Source of the DNA: Bacteroidota bacterium
GTDB taxonomy: Bacteria; Bacteroidota; Ignavibacteria; UBA10030
Assembly: GCA_025454835.1 (NCBI GenBank)
Contig: JALONQ010000001.1
Location: 310,001 to 374,000, forward strand
Direction: 5' to 3'
DNA: 64,000 bases
Numbering within the stretch: the stretch's first letter is position 1; every line of letters begins with the position of its first letter. This document shows positions 8,116 to 16,974 of this stretch, one piece after another. A program made the position numbers and the translations under genes. The notes beneath the pieces are model-generated. The model made no database searches. It was not told where the DNA came from and saw only the letters and a program-made list of their open reading frames with translations.

Positions 8116-10653
8116 CTAGAACCGGACGCTCACCCCGATCGTCGGAAGGATCGGGAACATGTTCGTCTCGCGCACGCCAAGCGACAGGTCCTCGCGAACG
8201 AAATACGAGTAGTTCAGGACGTTCGCACGATTGTATAGGTTGATGACGTCCAGGTAGAAGGCCCAGTCGGCGCCCCAGAAGTTCGTCCGGGCCGTCGCCC
8301 GCACATCCAAGCGATGGTAAGCCGGTTTGCGGGCGCTGTTGACAGCGTTCGGTCCTCCCCGGTCGACGTCGAAGATCACCTTTCCCGAAGCGTCCGTTGC
8401 CACGACCGGTTGGACCGCGCCGTTGATCGTCGCTGTCACGATGCGGGGACGCACGCCAGCTGCCGGCGTGAACGGGAAGTTGCTACCGTAGCGCCACGTG
8501 GTGCCGATGTCCAGCCATGCGTTGACCTTGTAAGACCCCGTCAGGTTGAGCGTGTGTCGCTGGTCAAACTCGAAGGGCACGGTCACGCCCCTCTCGCTCC
8601 GGTCCGCCGTTGCATAGGCATAACTGACCCAGCCCGAGATCCGGTCATCGCGGCTCATGGACTTCTTTTCGAGGAGCACCTCGAATCCGCGCGCCAGACC
8701 GTTCGCCTGATTCGACGGGATACTCGTCAGCGAGTCGAACGCGACCAACACAGGGGTCTGCCAAGAGCTCGGATCGCGCGGGTCTCCGGCCGCAAGCCGG
8801 CTTGTTTCATAACGGCTTCCGCTCACGACGGTCGGTGTGATGAGATTGGAGAACCGCTTCTGGTACACGTCGGCACTCACCCGGATGTCGTCCGTCAGCC
8901 ATCGGTCGATGCCGAGCACGACGTGTACGGCGCGTTCAGCCTCCAGGCCGCGCGTGTAGCGCTCGTCCAGATCATTCAGTCCGCTGTTGGGTCGCTGCGT
9001 GTCGACCACCTTCTCGTATCCCGGTGACTGATAGTAGATGCCTGTCGAAGCTCGAAGCGTCGTGACCGCGTCCCCTCGTACCGCCGCGCTCAGACGCGGC
9101 GAGATGTAACCCTTGCCGAGAAGGTCGTACCAATCGTAACGCAATCCCGGCTTCATGGTCAGCCATGGCGTCAGCGAGACGCGGTCTTGCAGGTACACGT
9201 TGATGCGGTCGTAGGTCCGAACGTCATCCACGCCATTCAACACGCTGATGCCTCGGCTCTGATTGATGGCGCGCAGGACCGGGTCAACGTCTGATCGCCA
9301 GCGGAAGGTCGTCTGCAATCGGTCATACCCGACGCCCCCTTCCAGCACGTGACGGCCGGTCCGCCAGGTCGCCTCCTGCTTCATCGAGCGTTTCTCAAAA
9401 TTGTACTCCGTGGTCGCGTCGACCGACAACAACCGGTAGTCGCTCCGCCCCTGCCAGGAGCCATCTTCGAACTGCGAACGGTCGAGCGTCGGGTCCAAGA
9501 ACGAACCGAAGAACTCCGTGTCGCCGCTGTTCTGGTAGTACGAGGCGATCGTCTTGAGGAACACATTCGGACCCGGGGTGTAGTGCCACGCCAGCCCCAG
9601 CACGCGATGGTCCGTCTGGTTCATCCAGTCCAGGCTGTCGGGCCGGTCACGCTCCGTTCCCGACACAAGGTTCACCGCGTCTCGACTGGTGAGTCCGTTG
9701 ACGATGAACCGATGCGGACCGAACGGACCAAAGGTCACCTTCGCCTGCAGGTCGGAGAAGTTCGGGAACGCCACATCGGCACCCACAGCCCCTGTGCGCC
9801 GCGCGAGCGGGGCCGCGATGAGGTCGTAGTAGGTCCGCCGCGCTGAAAGAATGTACGTGCCCGGCAGCCAGTCCGGCAAGCCGCCTTCGAGCACCGCGTT
9901 CACGTTCGTGATGCTCAAATTGATGCTGGCCTGCATCGGCAGGTCGCTCGAGCCGCTGCGGTTCGTAACATCCAGCACCGCCGAAAGCCGGTCGCCGTAC
10001 TTCGCCGGAAATCCACCAGTCTCCACAGAAACGTCCGTCACCGTCTCAGGATTGAACATGCTAATGAAGCCGTACAGCCGGTACGGATTGAATATCTCAA
10101 TATCGTCCATGACAATGAGATTCTGGTCCGGGCCGCTGCCGCGAATGACAAGCTGCGCCGTGAAATCGCTCGGAGCCAGGACGCCGGGGAGCGATTGTAC
10201 AGAACGGAGAATGTCCTCCCCCACGCCGGGAAGGACGCGCACCGTGCCGGCTTCGAGGTACTTCACGGACGTTCGCGTATCTTCGAACGAACGGCGGTCC
10301 CGGTCGCCGACGACCTTGACGTCGTCCAGCCGGATGCTGGATTCAGTCAGGAGGATCGTGATCTGCGACAACACGCCCTCGGCCACGCGTACGTTCTCGA
10401 CCCTGCGCGATTCATATCCAAGGAACGACACGTTGAGCGCATAGACGCCTTCGGCCAGTCCGGTGATCTCGAAGCGGCCTTCGAGATCCGCGGCGGCGCC
10501 TCGGGCAGTACCGACGACGAGCACGTTGGCCATCGGAAGTCCGTTGCCGCGGGCATCCGTGACGACGCCTCGCAACGACCCCGTCTGGGCGTGCGAAGCC
10601 GACGACACGAAGGCAAGGAGCAGAAAGGCAGTGTATGTCAGTCTCATAGTCAT
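8116..10653 (-). CDS. TonB-dependent outer membrane receptor
   Basis: An 845-residue outer membrane receptor. A signal peptide (LLLAFVSSASHAQ) is followed by a carboxypeptidase-regulatory-like domain (about residues 22-110, GSLRGVVTDARGNGLPMANV), which is typical of Bacteroidota-type receptors. Next comes a plug domain with VLPGVGEDILRSVQSLPGV and SDFTAQLVIRGSGPDQNLI, then a 22-strand-type barrel ending in aromatic ...IGVSVRF. No SusD partner is adjacent, so it is not a clear polysaccharide-utilisation pair. The ligand is unknown. It is transcribed divergently from bshB1. Confidence 0.9.
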   Translation of the reverse strand: MTMRLTYTAFLLLAFVSSASHAQTGSLRGVVTDARGNGLPMANVLVVGTARGAAADLEGRFEITGLAEGVYALNVSFLGYESRRVENVRVAEGVLSQITILLTESSIRLDDVKVVGDRDRRSFEDTRTSVKYLEAGTVRVLPGVGEDILRSVQSLPGVLAPSDFTAQLVIRGSGPDQNLIVMDDIEIFNPYRLYGFISMFNPETVTDVSVETGGFPAKYGDRLSAVLDVTNRSGSSDLPMQASINLSITNVNAVLEGGLPDWLPGTYILSARRTYYDLIAAPLARRTGAVGADVAFPNFSDLQAKVTFGPFGPHRFIVNGLTSRDAVNLVSGTERDRPDSLDWMNQTDHRVLGLAWHYTPGPNVFLKTIASYYQNSGDTEFFGSFLDPTLDRSQFEDGSWQGRSDYRLLSVDATTEYNFEKRSMKQEATWRTGRHVLEGGVGYDRLQTTFRWRSDVDPVLRAINQSRGISVLNGVDDVRTYDRINVYLQDRVSLTPWLTMKPGLRYDWYDLLGKGYISPRLSAAVRGDAVTTLRASTGIYYQSPGYEKVVDTQRPNSGLNDLDERYTRGLEAERAVHVVLGIDRWLTDDIRVSADVYQKRFSNLITPTVVSGSRYETSRLAAGDPRDPSSWQTPVLVAFDSLTSIPSNQANGLARGFEVLLEKKSMSRDDRISGWVSYAYATADRSERGVTVPFEFDQRHTLNLTGSYKVNAWLDIGTTWRYGSNFPFTPAAGVRPRIVTATINGAVQPVVATDASGKVIFDVDRGGPNAVNSARKPAYHRLDVRATARTNFWGADWAFYLDVINLYNRANVLNYSYFVREDLSLGVRETNMFPILPTIGVSVRF

Positions 10654-10744
10654 TGGAAGTTTCTAGGGTTCGGCATATAACGACAATTCGATGCCTAGAC
10701 GTTCCCGGGGTCGTCACGAATCGAGCCAATTTGTGGATGATTTC

Positions 10745-10773
10745 TTGTCTTTCCACCGCCGAATGGCTAGATT
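10745..10773 (+). promoter_or_regulatory. Putative promoter of bshB1
   Basis: TTGTCT (10745-10750) and TAGATT (10768-10773) are spaced by exactly 17 bases in the gap between the divergent TonB receptor and bshB1. Transcription would start near 10780, leaving a short leader that carries the GGAG at 10785-10788. No convincing promoter was found for the receptor on the other strand. Confidence 0.5.
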
Positions 10774-10796
10774 GCCACAATTCTGGAGCTAAATCT

Positions 10797-11525
10797 ATGT
10801 CAGCAGACATTCTTGCGATCGGGGCTCATCCCGACGATATCGAGCTCTCCTGCGGCGGAACCATCGCCAAGATGGTGAGGTCCGGCCACAGCGTGGCCCT
10901 GCTCGACCTGACTCAGGGCGAACTCGGCACACGGGGGACAAAAGAGATCCGGGCCCGCGAGGCAGAAGAAGCAGCATCTCTTCTGGGCATTGCGGAGCGG
11001 CGCACACTCGACATTCCTGACGGAAATATCGAGGCGAGCCAGGAGAATATTCGCAAGGTGATCAGTGTCATCCGCGATCTGCGGCCGAGCATGCTGATCA
11101 TTCCCCACTCCGAAGAACGTCACCCCGACCACGTCCGGGCCCACAGGCTCTGCAAAGAAGCATGGTTCTATGCCGGACTCAGGAATATTGCGACGGCAAC
11201 AGAAGCGGGCCCTCAACAAGCCCACCGGCCCGACGTCTATTTTGAGTTCATGCAATGGTACGCGTTCGTTCCGTCGTTCATTGTCGACGTCTCTGAGACG
11301 CACGAGACCAAGATGAAGGCGATCCGCGCCTTCGGCTCCCAGTTCCACGACCCCGCCAGCACGGAGCCGCAAACAAAGCTCAGCCATCCCGGATTCCTCG
11401 AAATGATCGAAGTGACCAGCCGGTATTATGGCGAACGGATCGGCGCGCGCCACGGTGAACCCTTCTTCTCCGTCGCACCGGTCGGCGTGCGATCCCCCTT
11501 CGACATTATGACCGCGAAAGGCTGA
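10797..11525 (+). CDS. bshB1: Bacillithiol biosynthesis deacetylase BshB1
   Basis: A 242-residue PIG-L/LmbE-family zinc deacetylase that would convert GlcNAc-malate to GlcN-malate in bacillithiol synthesis. The N-terminus has the zinc-binding AIGAHPDDIELSCGGT, followed by TQGELGTRGTKEIRAREA and the catalytic HPDHVRAH. These are BshB1-type rather than mycothiol MshB-type contexts. The start at 10797 is fixed by a GGAG six bases upstream and by the AHPDD motif close to it. bshA and bshC are not in the window. The bacillithiol role is inferred from family similarity. Confidence 0.88.
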   Translation: MSADILAIGAHPDDIELSCGGTIAKMVRSGHSVALLDLTQGELGTRGTKEIRAREAEEAASLLGIAERRTLDIPDGNIEASQENIRKVISVIRDLRPSMLIIPHSEERHPDHVRAHRLCKEAWFYAGLRNIATATEAGPQQAHRPDVYFEFMQWYAFVPSFIVDVSETHETKMKAIRAFGSQFHDPASTEPQTKLSHPGFLEMIEVTSRYYGERIGARHGEPFFSVAPVGVRSPFDIMTAKG

Positions 11526-11545
11526 GCGGCTTCGGAACGACAGCC

Positions 11546-12388
11546 ATGGCCAGCGCATCCGACCTGCCCCATCTCTTTCGCCTCCTGGACGACGATTCAG
11601 AGGTCGTCCGCGAGAGCGTTCTCTCTGCACTGAGTTCGTTCGGCCCGTTCCTCGAGATCGAGCTTTCCCGGTCGAAGGTCAACACCACAGATGAGGATCG
11701 CCACCGGATCCGGAACCTCCTCGGCCAGCACGCGCGCCGGTGGTTGCAACGCTCCTGGCCCCTGTGGCAGGCGGCCCCGACCGATCACGCCCGGCTCGAA
11801 CGGTCGATGGCCCTCATCGCCGAGTTCCAATACGGTCCGGGATATCCAGCCCGCCTCACGCCCTTGCTGGATCGACTTGCCGAGAGCTTCCAGCACGACG
11901 TCGCCGCGCAGGACCCGCTTGCCCTCGCCTCGTACCTCTTCAAGACGAAAGGTCTCCAGGGCGCGGAGAAAGACTACCATAATCCGTTCCATTCGAACCT
12001 CGTCTATGTGATCGAAGAAGGCAGAGGCATTCCGCTCAGTCTCGTCTCGATCTACATTCTGGTCGCCGGCAGGCTCGGCTTCGCGGTGCGCGGCATCAAT
12101 TTCCCCGGCCACTTTCTCGCACATACTGCGCACCAAGGCCAGGTGTACGTCGTCGACGCCTTCAACAGCGGCCGATTCCTCCGAGACCGGGATCTGATGA
12201 TGGTCCAGCGGAAGGTCTCGACCACGATGGAGGGACTGCTGAACGCCCCGTGTCCGGCCGAGACGATCATTGCTCGCTGCTTGCGCAATCTGCAACATGC
12301 ATACCGGCAGGAGGATCAACCGGAGCATGCAGCGTTGATGGACGAGTTGCTGCGTTCCATGTCGGCGGCCGGCCCTGACTCCGATTGA
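11546..12388 (+). CDS. SirB1/transglutaminase-like family protein
   Basis: A 280-residue protein of the SirB1 family, with an N-terminal helical region (DDDSEVVRESVLSALSSFGP, HEAT-like) and a transglutaminase-like core. The core contains NPFHSNLVYVIEEGRGIPLS, then RGINFPGHFLAH (His of the presumed triad) and VVDAFNSGRFL. The usual Cys of true transglutaminases is not evident; the family's biochemical role is unsettled. It follows bshB1 by 20 bases, so the two are probably co-transcribed, and converges on ccmF with a hairpin between. Confidence 0.8.
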   Translation: MASASDLPHLFRLLDDDSEVVRESVLSALSSFGPFLEIELSRSKVNTTDEDRHRIRNLLGQHARRWLQRSWPLWQAAPTDHARLERSMALIAEFQYGPGYPARLTPLLDRLAESFQHDVAAQDPLALASYLFKTKGLQGAEKDYHNPFHSNLVYVIEEGRGIPLSLVSIYILVAGRLGFAVRGINFPGHFLAHTAHQGQVYVVDAFNSGRFLRDRDLMMVQRKVSTTMEGLLNAPCPAETIIARCLRNLQHAYRQEDQPEHAALMDELLRSMSAAGPDSD

Positions 12389-12412
12389 GAGGCGACACTC
12401 CCGACAACGACA

Positions 12413-12435
12413 AAGGGCGGCCACTGGCCGCCCTT
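12413..12435. terminator. Hairpin between convergent genes
   Basis: A perfect 10-bp stem AAGGGCGGCC/GGCCGCCCTT with a three-base loop sits between the convergent stops of the SirB1-like gene (12388) and ccmF (12466). It reads the same in both directions. There is no long T tract, so it may act as a weak bidirectional terminator or as a 3' end stabiliser. Confidence 0.6.
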
Positions 12436-12465
12436 CGTGTGTGACGCTGCGAGGGTACTGATCGG

Positions 12466-14817
12466 TCAGACCTCCGATTCATCCTTGACATGTGATTCTT
12501 GCACACGACGGATGATCGTCAGCAGGAATCCGATGATCAACGTGACCGTTCCCACCCACACGAGGTTGATGAACGGTTTCACGCTTGCTTCGATCACAAG
12601 CGTCTCTTCCTTGCCCGGAGCCGACCGATCTGCTGGCGTCCTCGCCACCACTTCGACCTTCGGGACCGCCATATCGTCTTGCTCCGATCGCAGACGTCCG
12701 ATGCGGAACTCATACGTCGCTCCGTCCTTATCGGTGTACGATGTGACAGGGAACTCCACCGATCCTCCGGCCGACGTCATGCGCAGCGCCAGGGACGTCG
12801 ACTTCCGTCCCTCCGTCACGTCGAGCAGCATCTTGATCTCGAAGGGCTTGCCTTCCATCATGGCATCGCGATTGGCCCCCTTCATGTCGAAGGTCCGGAA
12901 GGTCACGGACAGACCACCAACCGTCTTTAGCGTGCCCCGCTCGAGTTCGAGCGTCTGTTCGAGGGGACCCTTGGTCGGCTCCTCCAACGACATCGGCGCA
13001 ACATAGAGGTCGCGCGTCAGGTAGTTGACAAGGTCCGGATGACGCATGATGCTCTGCGTGAACTCGCTCACGTACATCACTGGCGCGACCTCGCGCTTGC
13101 GGCCATCCCTCTCGACCTCAACCACGAATCCGTATTTCTCCGCATCGATCATCCGATGGCCGGTGTACGTCAACGTGTAGCCGAGCGCCGGGACCGGTTT
13201 GTTCTTCTCGAGCGACAGCGTCGCCTTCTGGTCGTACCGCTCGGAGGTCACAAAACCGATGCACATAACAGCGATGCCAATATGCGCCAGCGCACCACCG
13301 GCGAACTTCGGGTTGCCCTTGTAGATCTCGAGTCCCACGAGCATGTTGGCCGTGAGCGAGAACGCCGACGTGAAGACGAACAGCAGCATGAGCGGCTCCT
13401 CCCACCCGAGCAGCAAGACCAACGCCGTGATCACCGCCGCCGCCGCTACCGGCCACGCAAGTCGTCGCACCAGGGACGACATGCGGGACGAACGCCACCA
13501 CAGCAGTTGTCCGAGTCCGGCGAGGAAGGTGATAGCGATGCCCAGCGGAAGGTTCGTTCGGACATAGTACATGATGTCCACCGCCGAGGCCTTGCCTTTG
13601 GCGAGCGTCGTGATGATCGGGGCCGACGTGCCGACAAGGACGAACAGCGACATCAGCGTCAAGGCCGCCGCTCCAAGAAAGAGGGCGAAATCGCGCGAGA
13701 GCATCGAGTGTTCGACCGGCACCTTCGGCATCTCTCGCATGCGGACGAAGAGCATGCCGAACCCGACGGCGCTGAAGATCGCCATCCAGGAAAGCAAGAG
13801 CCAATACACCCACATGCCCGGATCGACAAAGGAATGGACCGACGTCTCACCCAAGATGCCGCTCCGCGTCAGGAAGGTGCTATAGATCACGGCCAGAAAG
13901 GCCAGGATGCTGAGCGCGAAATTGGTCCGGACGAAGGCCCCGCTCTTCCGTTGCGTCAGCGAAGTATGGATGGTCGCGACACAGATGAGCCACGGCACCA
14001 GCGAGGAGTTCTCGACCGGATCCCAGGCCCAGAAGCCGCCCCAGCCGAGCGTCTCGTACGCCCAATAGCCGCCGAGGATGATGCCAGTCCCCAGGACCAT
14101 GGCCCCGAACACGGCCCACGGCGTCGCGACGTTGATCCACGAATGGTAGTCGCGCTTCCAGAGCCCGCCGATCGCCATCGCGTACGGGACGGCCATAGCA
14201 GAGAACCCCATGAAGAGCACTTGCGGATGGATCACCATCCAGTAGTTCTGCAAGAGCGGATTAAGCCCCTTTCCTTCCGCCGGGAAACGAGCCCAGAGGC
14301 TCTTGGCGGCATCCAACACGACCGCATTGGTCACCCCCGGCGGGATCGGGCCCGTCTGCAACAGATCGCCCGGGAACGTATCCCAGATATACGCGAACGG
14401 GTTCTTCACAACAAGCATGAGCATGAGAAAAGTGACGATCAGCCCATACACACTCATGACCTCCGCTTCATAGCCCTTGCGGGCCGTGTACGACATCAGG
14501 AAGACGCCGATGAGCGACGTATAGAGCGCCCAGAGCATGAAGCTTCCCTCTTGTCCGGCGTAGAAGGTCGAGATGAGAAGGGACAACGGCAGGTCGGTAG
14601 AGCTGTAGCTCCACACGTACGTGAACTGGAACTGATGCGTGAGAATAAGATTGAGCAGCACACCAGAAGCGGCCACGAGGAACAGGACGGACCCATGATA
14701 AGCGAGTCGCGCAAGATGCAGATGCCGTGCGTGCGGGGTCCGAACGACGAGGTAGTAAAGGACCGACGATGCCAACGCCGCCGCGAATCCCGCCTTCACC
14801 AGAATGCCGCCGATCAT
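12466..14817 (-). CDS. ccmF: Cytochrome c maturation protein CcmF
   Basis: A 783-residue polytopic membrane protein of the heme lyase complex that attaches heme to apocytochrome c in the periplasm. The tryptophan-rich heme-handling motif LGWGGFWAWDPVENSSLVPW is intact and many hydrophobic segments surround it. A long periplasmic region follows near the C-terminus, then a last membrane helix. The start at 14817 (MIGGILVKAGF) has GGAG seven bases upstream. An in-frame 61-codon upstream extension looks non-coding. It is the last gene of the ccm run, about 130 bases after ccmE. Confidence 0.94.
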   Translation of the reverse strand: MIGGILVKAGFAAALASSVLYYLVVRTPHARHLHLARLAYHGSVLFLVAASGVLLNLILTHQFQFTYVWSYSSTDLPLSLLISTFYAGQEGSFMLWALYTSLIGVFLMSYTARKGYEAEVMSVYGLIVTFLMLMLVVKNPFAYIWDTFPGDLLQTGPIPPGVTNAVVLDAAKSLWARFPAEGKGLNPLLQNYWMVIHPQVLFMGFSAMAVPYAMAIGGLWKRDYHSWINVATPWAVFGAMVLGTGIILGGYWAYETLGWGGFWAWDPVENSSLVPWLICVATIHTSLTQRKSGAFVRTNFALSILAFLAVIYSTFLTRSGILGETSVHSFVDPGMWVYWLLLSWMAIFSAVGFGMLFVRMREMPKVPVEHSMLSRDFALFLGAAALTLMSLFVLVGTSAPIITTLAKGKASAVDIMYYVRTNLPLGIAITFLAGLGQLLWWRSSRMSSLVRRLAWPVAAAAVITALVLLLGWEEPLMLLFVFTSAFSLTANMLVGLEIYKGNPKFAGGALAHIGIAVMCIGFVTSERYDQKATLSLEKNKPVPALGYTLTYTGHRMIDAEKYGFVVEVERDGRKREVAPVMYVSEFTQSIMRHPDLVNYLTRDLYVAPMSLEEPTKGPLEQTLELERGTLKTVGGLSVTFRTFDMKGANRDAMMEGKPFEIKMLLDVTEGRKSTSLALRMTSAGGSVEFPVTSYTDKDGATYEFRIGRLRSEQDDMAVPKVEVVARTPADRSAPGKEETLVIEASVKPFINLVWVGTVTLIIGFLLTIIRRVQESHVKDESEV

Positions 14818-14875
14818 GATGTCTCCGGAAGAGATGCTGAGTTGTCGCCCAAGGGGCGCCGTCCGTCGTGATACG

Positions 14876-14914
14876 CGAAGGCACAAGCAGGCGTCGCCGC
14901 CCCTTGTGCCTTCG
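14876..14914 (-). repeat. Inverted repeat between ccmE and ccmF
   Basis: A perfect 12-bp inverted repeat, CGAAGGCACAAG/CTTGTGCCTTCG, with a 15-base loop lies in the 131-base gap between the ccmE stop and the ccmF start. No T tract follows on the minus strand. It could be an RNA processing or stability hairpin that sets the ratio of CcmF to the upstream ccm products, or an attenuator. Confidence 0.55.
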
Positions 14915-14948
14915 GTACCGATGGGAGGCCGGTTTGGGGGTTCGTTCT

Positions 14949-15338
14949 TTACAGCGTCTTCTGCACCGACGCCGAATCGCCTTCGTACTTCGACGGGCAC
15001 TTCGTGAGCACTTCGCTGGCGTGGAATGCCTCGCCGTCGATCTTTCCCTTCGCCACCACGCTCGTGGCCAGTTCGAAGTTGTTCGGCTTGGCGCCTTCCA
15101 GCACGACCTTTCGCACCACGCCCGCGTCGTCCTTCATGTAAAAGATGAATTGCGCCTTGCCGGCGTCAAAAAAGCTCTCTTGGTCTCGGACCCACTCACC
15201 TTTGACCTGGATCCGCTTGCCGATCCGTTGTGCATCGGCAAAATCTCCGTACTCAACGTTCGAATCGATGAAGTTCACTGCGCTGAGAACGATCCCTGCC
15301 ACGATGACGATCAGCCCCGCAACGACCTTGATATTCAT
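14949..15338 (-). CDS. ccmE: Cytochrome c maturation heme chaperone CcmE, CxxxY type
   Basis: A 129-residue periplasmic heme chaperone that takes heme from CcmABCD and passes it to CcmF. An N-terminal membrane anchor (about residues 3-22) precedes an OB-fold domain with the RIQVKGEWV and FYMKDDAG strands. The usual heme-linking His of the HxxxY motif is replaced: the sequence reads C114-P-S-K-Y118 after FHASEVLTK. This CxxxY form is known from archaea and some bacteria such as Desulfovibrio, where Cys binds heme. It follows ccmD by 79 bases. Confidence 0.92.
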   Translation of the reverse strand: MNIKVVAGLIVIVAGIVLSAVNFIDSNVEYGDFADAQRIGKRIQVKGEWVRDQESFFDAGKAQFIFYMKDDAGVVRKVVLEGAKPNNFELATSVVAKGKIDGEAFHASEVLTKCPSKYEGDSASVQKTL

Positions 15339-15417
15339 GTGCTAATGGCCCCGAGAGTGTCAATTGGAATGGATGATGAACAGAACGACCGGACCACCCG
15401 TCGGACGATCGCGACGG

Positions 15418-15549
15418 CTAGTGCCCGCCTTCTTCCAACCGCTTCATGCGGCCGTCGAGGCGGAACAGATACCAAACGATCCCCGCCCAGGTGATCAAAA
15501 CGATCCCCAAGACGATGTACATTTGATGCTCAGCGAGGAATTCCAGCAT
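15418..15549 (-). CDS. ccmD: CcmD-like heme exporter small subunit
   Basis: A 43-codon gene between ccmC and ccmE. The product has an N-terminal MLEFLAEHQMYIV, one membrane helix (about residues 11-28) and a charged cytoplasmic tail RLDGRMKRLEEGG, the layout of CcmD, which helps release holo-CcmE from the CcmABC complex. The start has AAGGA close upstream and lies three bases after the ccmC stop. Size, topology and position support the call; the sequence itself is poorly conserved in this family. Confidence 0.82.
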   Translation of the reverse strand: MLEFLAEHQMYIVLGIVLITWAGIVWYLFRLDGRMKRLEEGGH

Positions 15550-15552
15550 GGA

Positions 15553-16257
15553 TCATCCTTCGTGGAGAGAACGGCGATAGGCAAGACGGGACGCCCGGAC
15601 ACGGAGGTCGAACATCCAAACGAAGAGCAGATTGAAACCGATGAGCCCGGCGAAGAACACGATGAACATCGGTCCCGTCATTTGCAGGCTGACCACAGGA
15701 CCGGTACCGTCAGGATCGCCTGCGGCGCCCGGGTGAAGCCCCCCCACCAGCCGGGGCAGGACGAAAATGAAGAACGGCACCGTGAGACCGGCGAGGATGG
15801 CGTAGACGGCCGAAAGCCGGGCCCGCGTCTCTTCCACTTCGACGGCCGATCGAAGCGCAAAATAGGCCCCGTAGATCAGCAGGAGGATGAAGATCGACGT
15901 CTGCCGGGGGTCCCAATTCCAGAACGAGCCCCAGTTGAACTTCGCCCACAGCGCACCGGTCACGGTCGCCAGGATGCAGAACATAAGACCCAATCCGGCG
16001 GCGGCTTCAGAGGCAAGGTCGTCTTCGATCTGCCTCGTGCGCAGGTACTTTCCGCCGTACCACAGCGCGACAAGGAAAGCAACGACCGTCGTCCACGCTG
16101 ACGGGACGTGAAAGAAGATGTTACGGGCCTTCTCCTCAAGTCCGGGGATCAGCGGGAACTCGAACGCACCCTGCGGTGACGGGACCATCGGCGTCAGGAT
16201 GCCGGCCACCAGCGTATAGGTAATGAGCAGGATCGAACCGATACGAACCCACGCCAT
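15553..16257 (-). CDS. ccmC: Heme exporter protein CcmC
   Basis: A 234-residue inner membrane protein that loads heme onto CcmE. It carries the CcmC heme-handling motif WGSFWNWDPRQTS (tryptophan-rich, after KFN), six or so hydrophobic segments and conserved His in the loops (FFHVPSAW). It follows ccmB after two bases and precedes ccmD, in standard ccm order. An extra C-terminal segment of about 30 residues carries one more hydrophobic stretch. Confidence 0.95.
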   Translation of the reverse strand: MAWVRIGSILLITYTLVAGILTPMVPSPQGAFEFPLIPGLEEKARNIFFHVPSAWTTVVAFLVALWYGGKYLRTRQIEDDLASEAAAGLGLMFCILATVTGALWAKFNWGSFWNWDPRQTSIFILLLIYGAYFALRSAVEVEETRARLSAVYAILAGLTVPFFIFVLPRLVGGLHPGAAGDPDGTGPVVSLQMTGPMFIVFFAGLIGFNLLFVWMFDLRVRASRLAYRRSLHEG

Positions 16258-16259
16258 AG

Positions 16260-16934
16260 CTATTCACTCCACACGAAGTCGAACAACAGGAACGAGCCGG
16301 CGATCATGATCAGGCAGTAGCCGACGAGCACTTGGAGGTCGCCGGCAGCGGCCGCCAGCGGCTCCCCTTCCAACGCCCGTTCGGTGGCGCTCATCACCGT
16401 CATCAGCAAGGGGATGAGGACCGGAAACGCCAGGACCGGATACAGGGTACCGCGCGAATTCGCCTTGGCGATGATCGCCGCGAGGATCGTCGAGGCCGAC
16501 GCAAAACCGATGCTGCCAAAGATGACGGTCAACAAGAATGTTTCCGGCGTGCGCAACACGAACGTCGGAAACGCGATGAGATACAAGGCCGTCACCGCCG
16601 CCGTCAGAAGCATCGTCAGGGCAACGTTCACGGCAAGTTTGCCGGCGAACAGAACTCCAGACGAGGTCGTCAACTGAAGTGTCAGCGCCGTACCACGTTC
16701 CTCCTCGCTCACAAAGACTCGGGCCAGACCCGACATCGCTGAGAAGAAGACGACCACCCAATACATCCCCGACAACGACGCCGGCCCCGGCGATTCCGAC
16801 CTGAGCGCGAACAGGATCGTCGCGACCGCCGTCACCACGAACATCGCCAGCGCATTGATGGAATAGCGGTTCCGCAGTTCCGACCGCACATCCTTACGAA
16901 CGACGGCAGCAATGCGAGCCAGGTCCAGCATCAT
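16260..16934 (-). CDS. ccmB: Heme exporter membrane subunit CcmB
   Basis: A 224-residue membrane subunit of the CcmAB ABC transporter, which uses ATP to release heme-loaded CcmE from CcmC. The N-terminal cytoplasmic part VVRKDVRSELRNRYSINAL and the SEEERGTALTLQL loop are typical of CcmB, with six hydrophobic segments. It lies 40 bases after ccmA and two before ccmC. Confidence 0.92.
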   Translation of the reverse strand: MMLDLARIAAVVRKDVRSELRNRYSINALAMFVVTAVATILFALRSESPGPASLSGMYWVVVFFSAMSGLARVFVSEEERGTALTLQLTTSSGVLFAGKLAVNVALTMLLTAAVTALYLIAFPTFVLRTPETFLLTVIFGSIGFASASTILAAIIAKANSRGTLYPVLAFPVLIPLLMTVMSATERALEGEPLAAAAGDLQVLVGYCLIMIAGSFLLFDFVWSE

Positions 16935-16974
16935 GTTCTCAAGATTAGGAAAATGTCCCGCAAAGGCAAGCGCA

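Noticed and set aside
8116-10653. A SusC/SusD polysaccharide utilisation locus
   Set aside because: No SusD-like lipoprotein or glycoside hydrolase is next to the receptor.
13039-14871. A 610-codon open frame on the plus strand
   Set aside because: It is antisense to ccmF, rich in Arg, His, Asp and Glu with no domain, as expected from a high-GC shadow frame.
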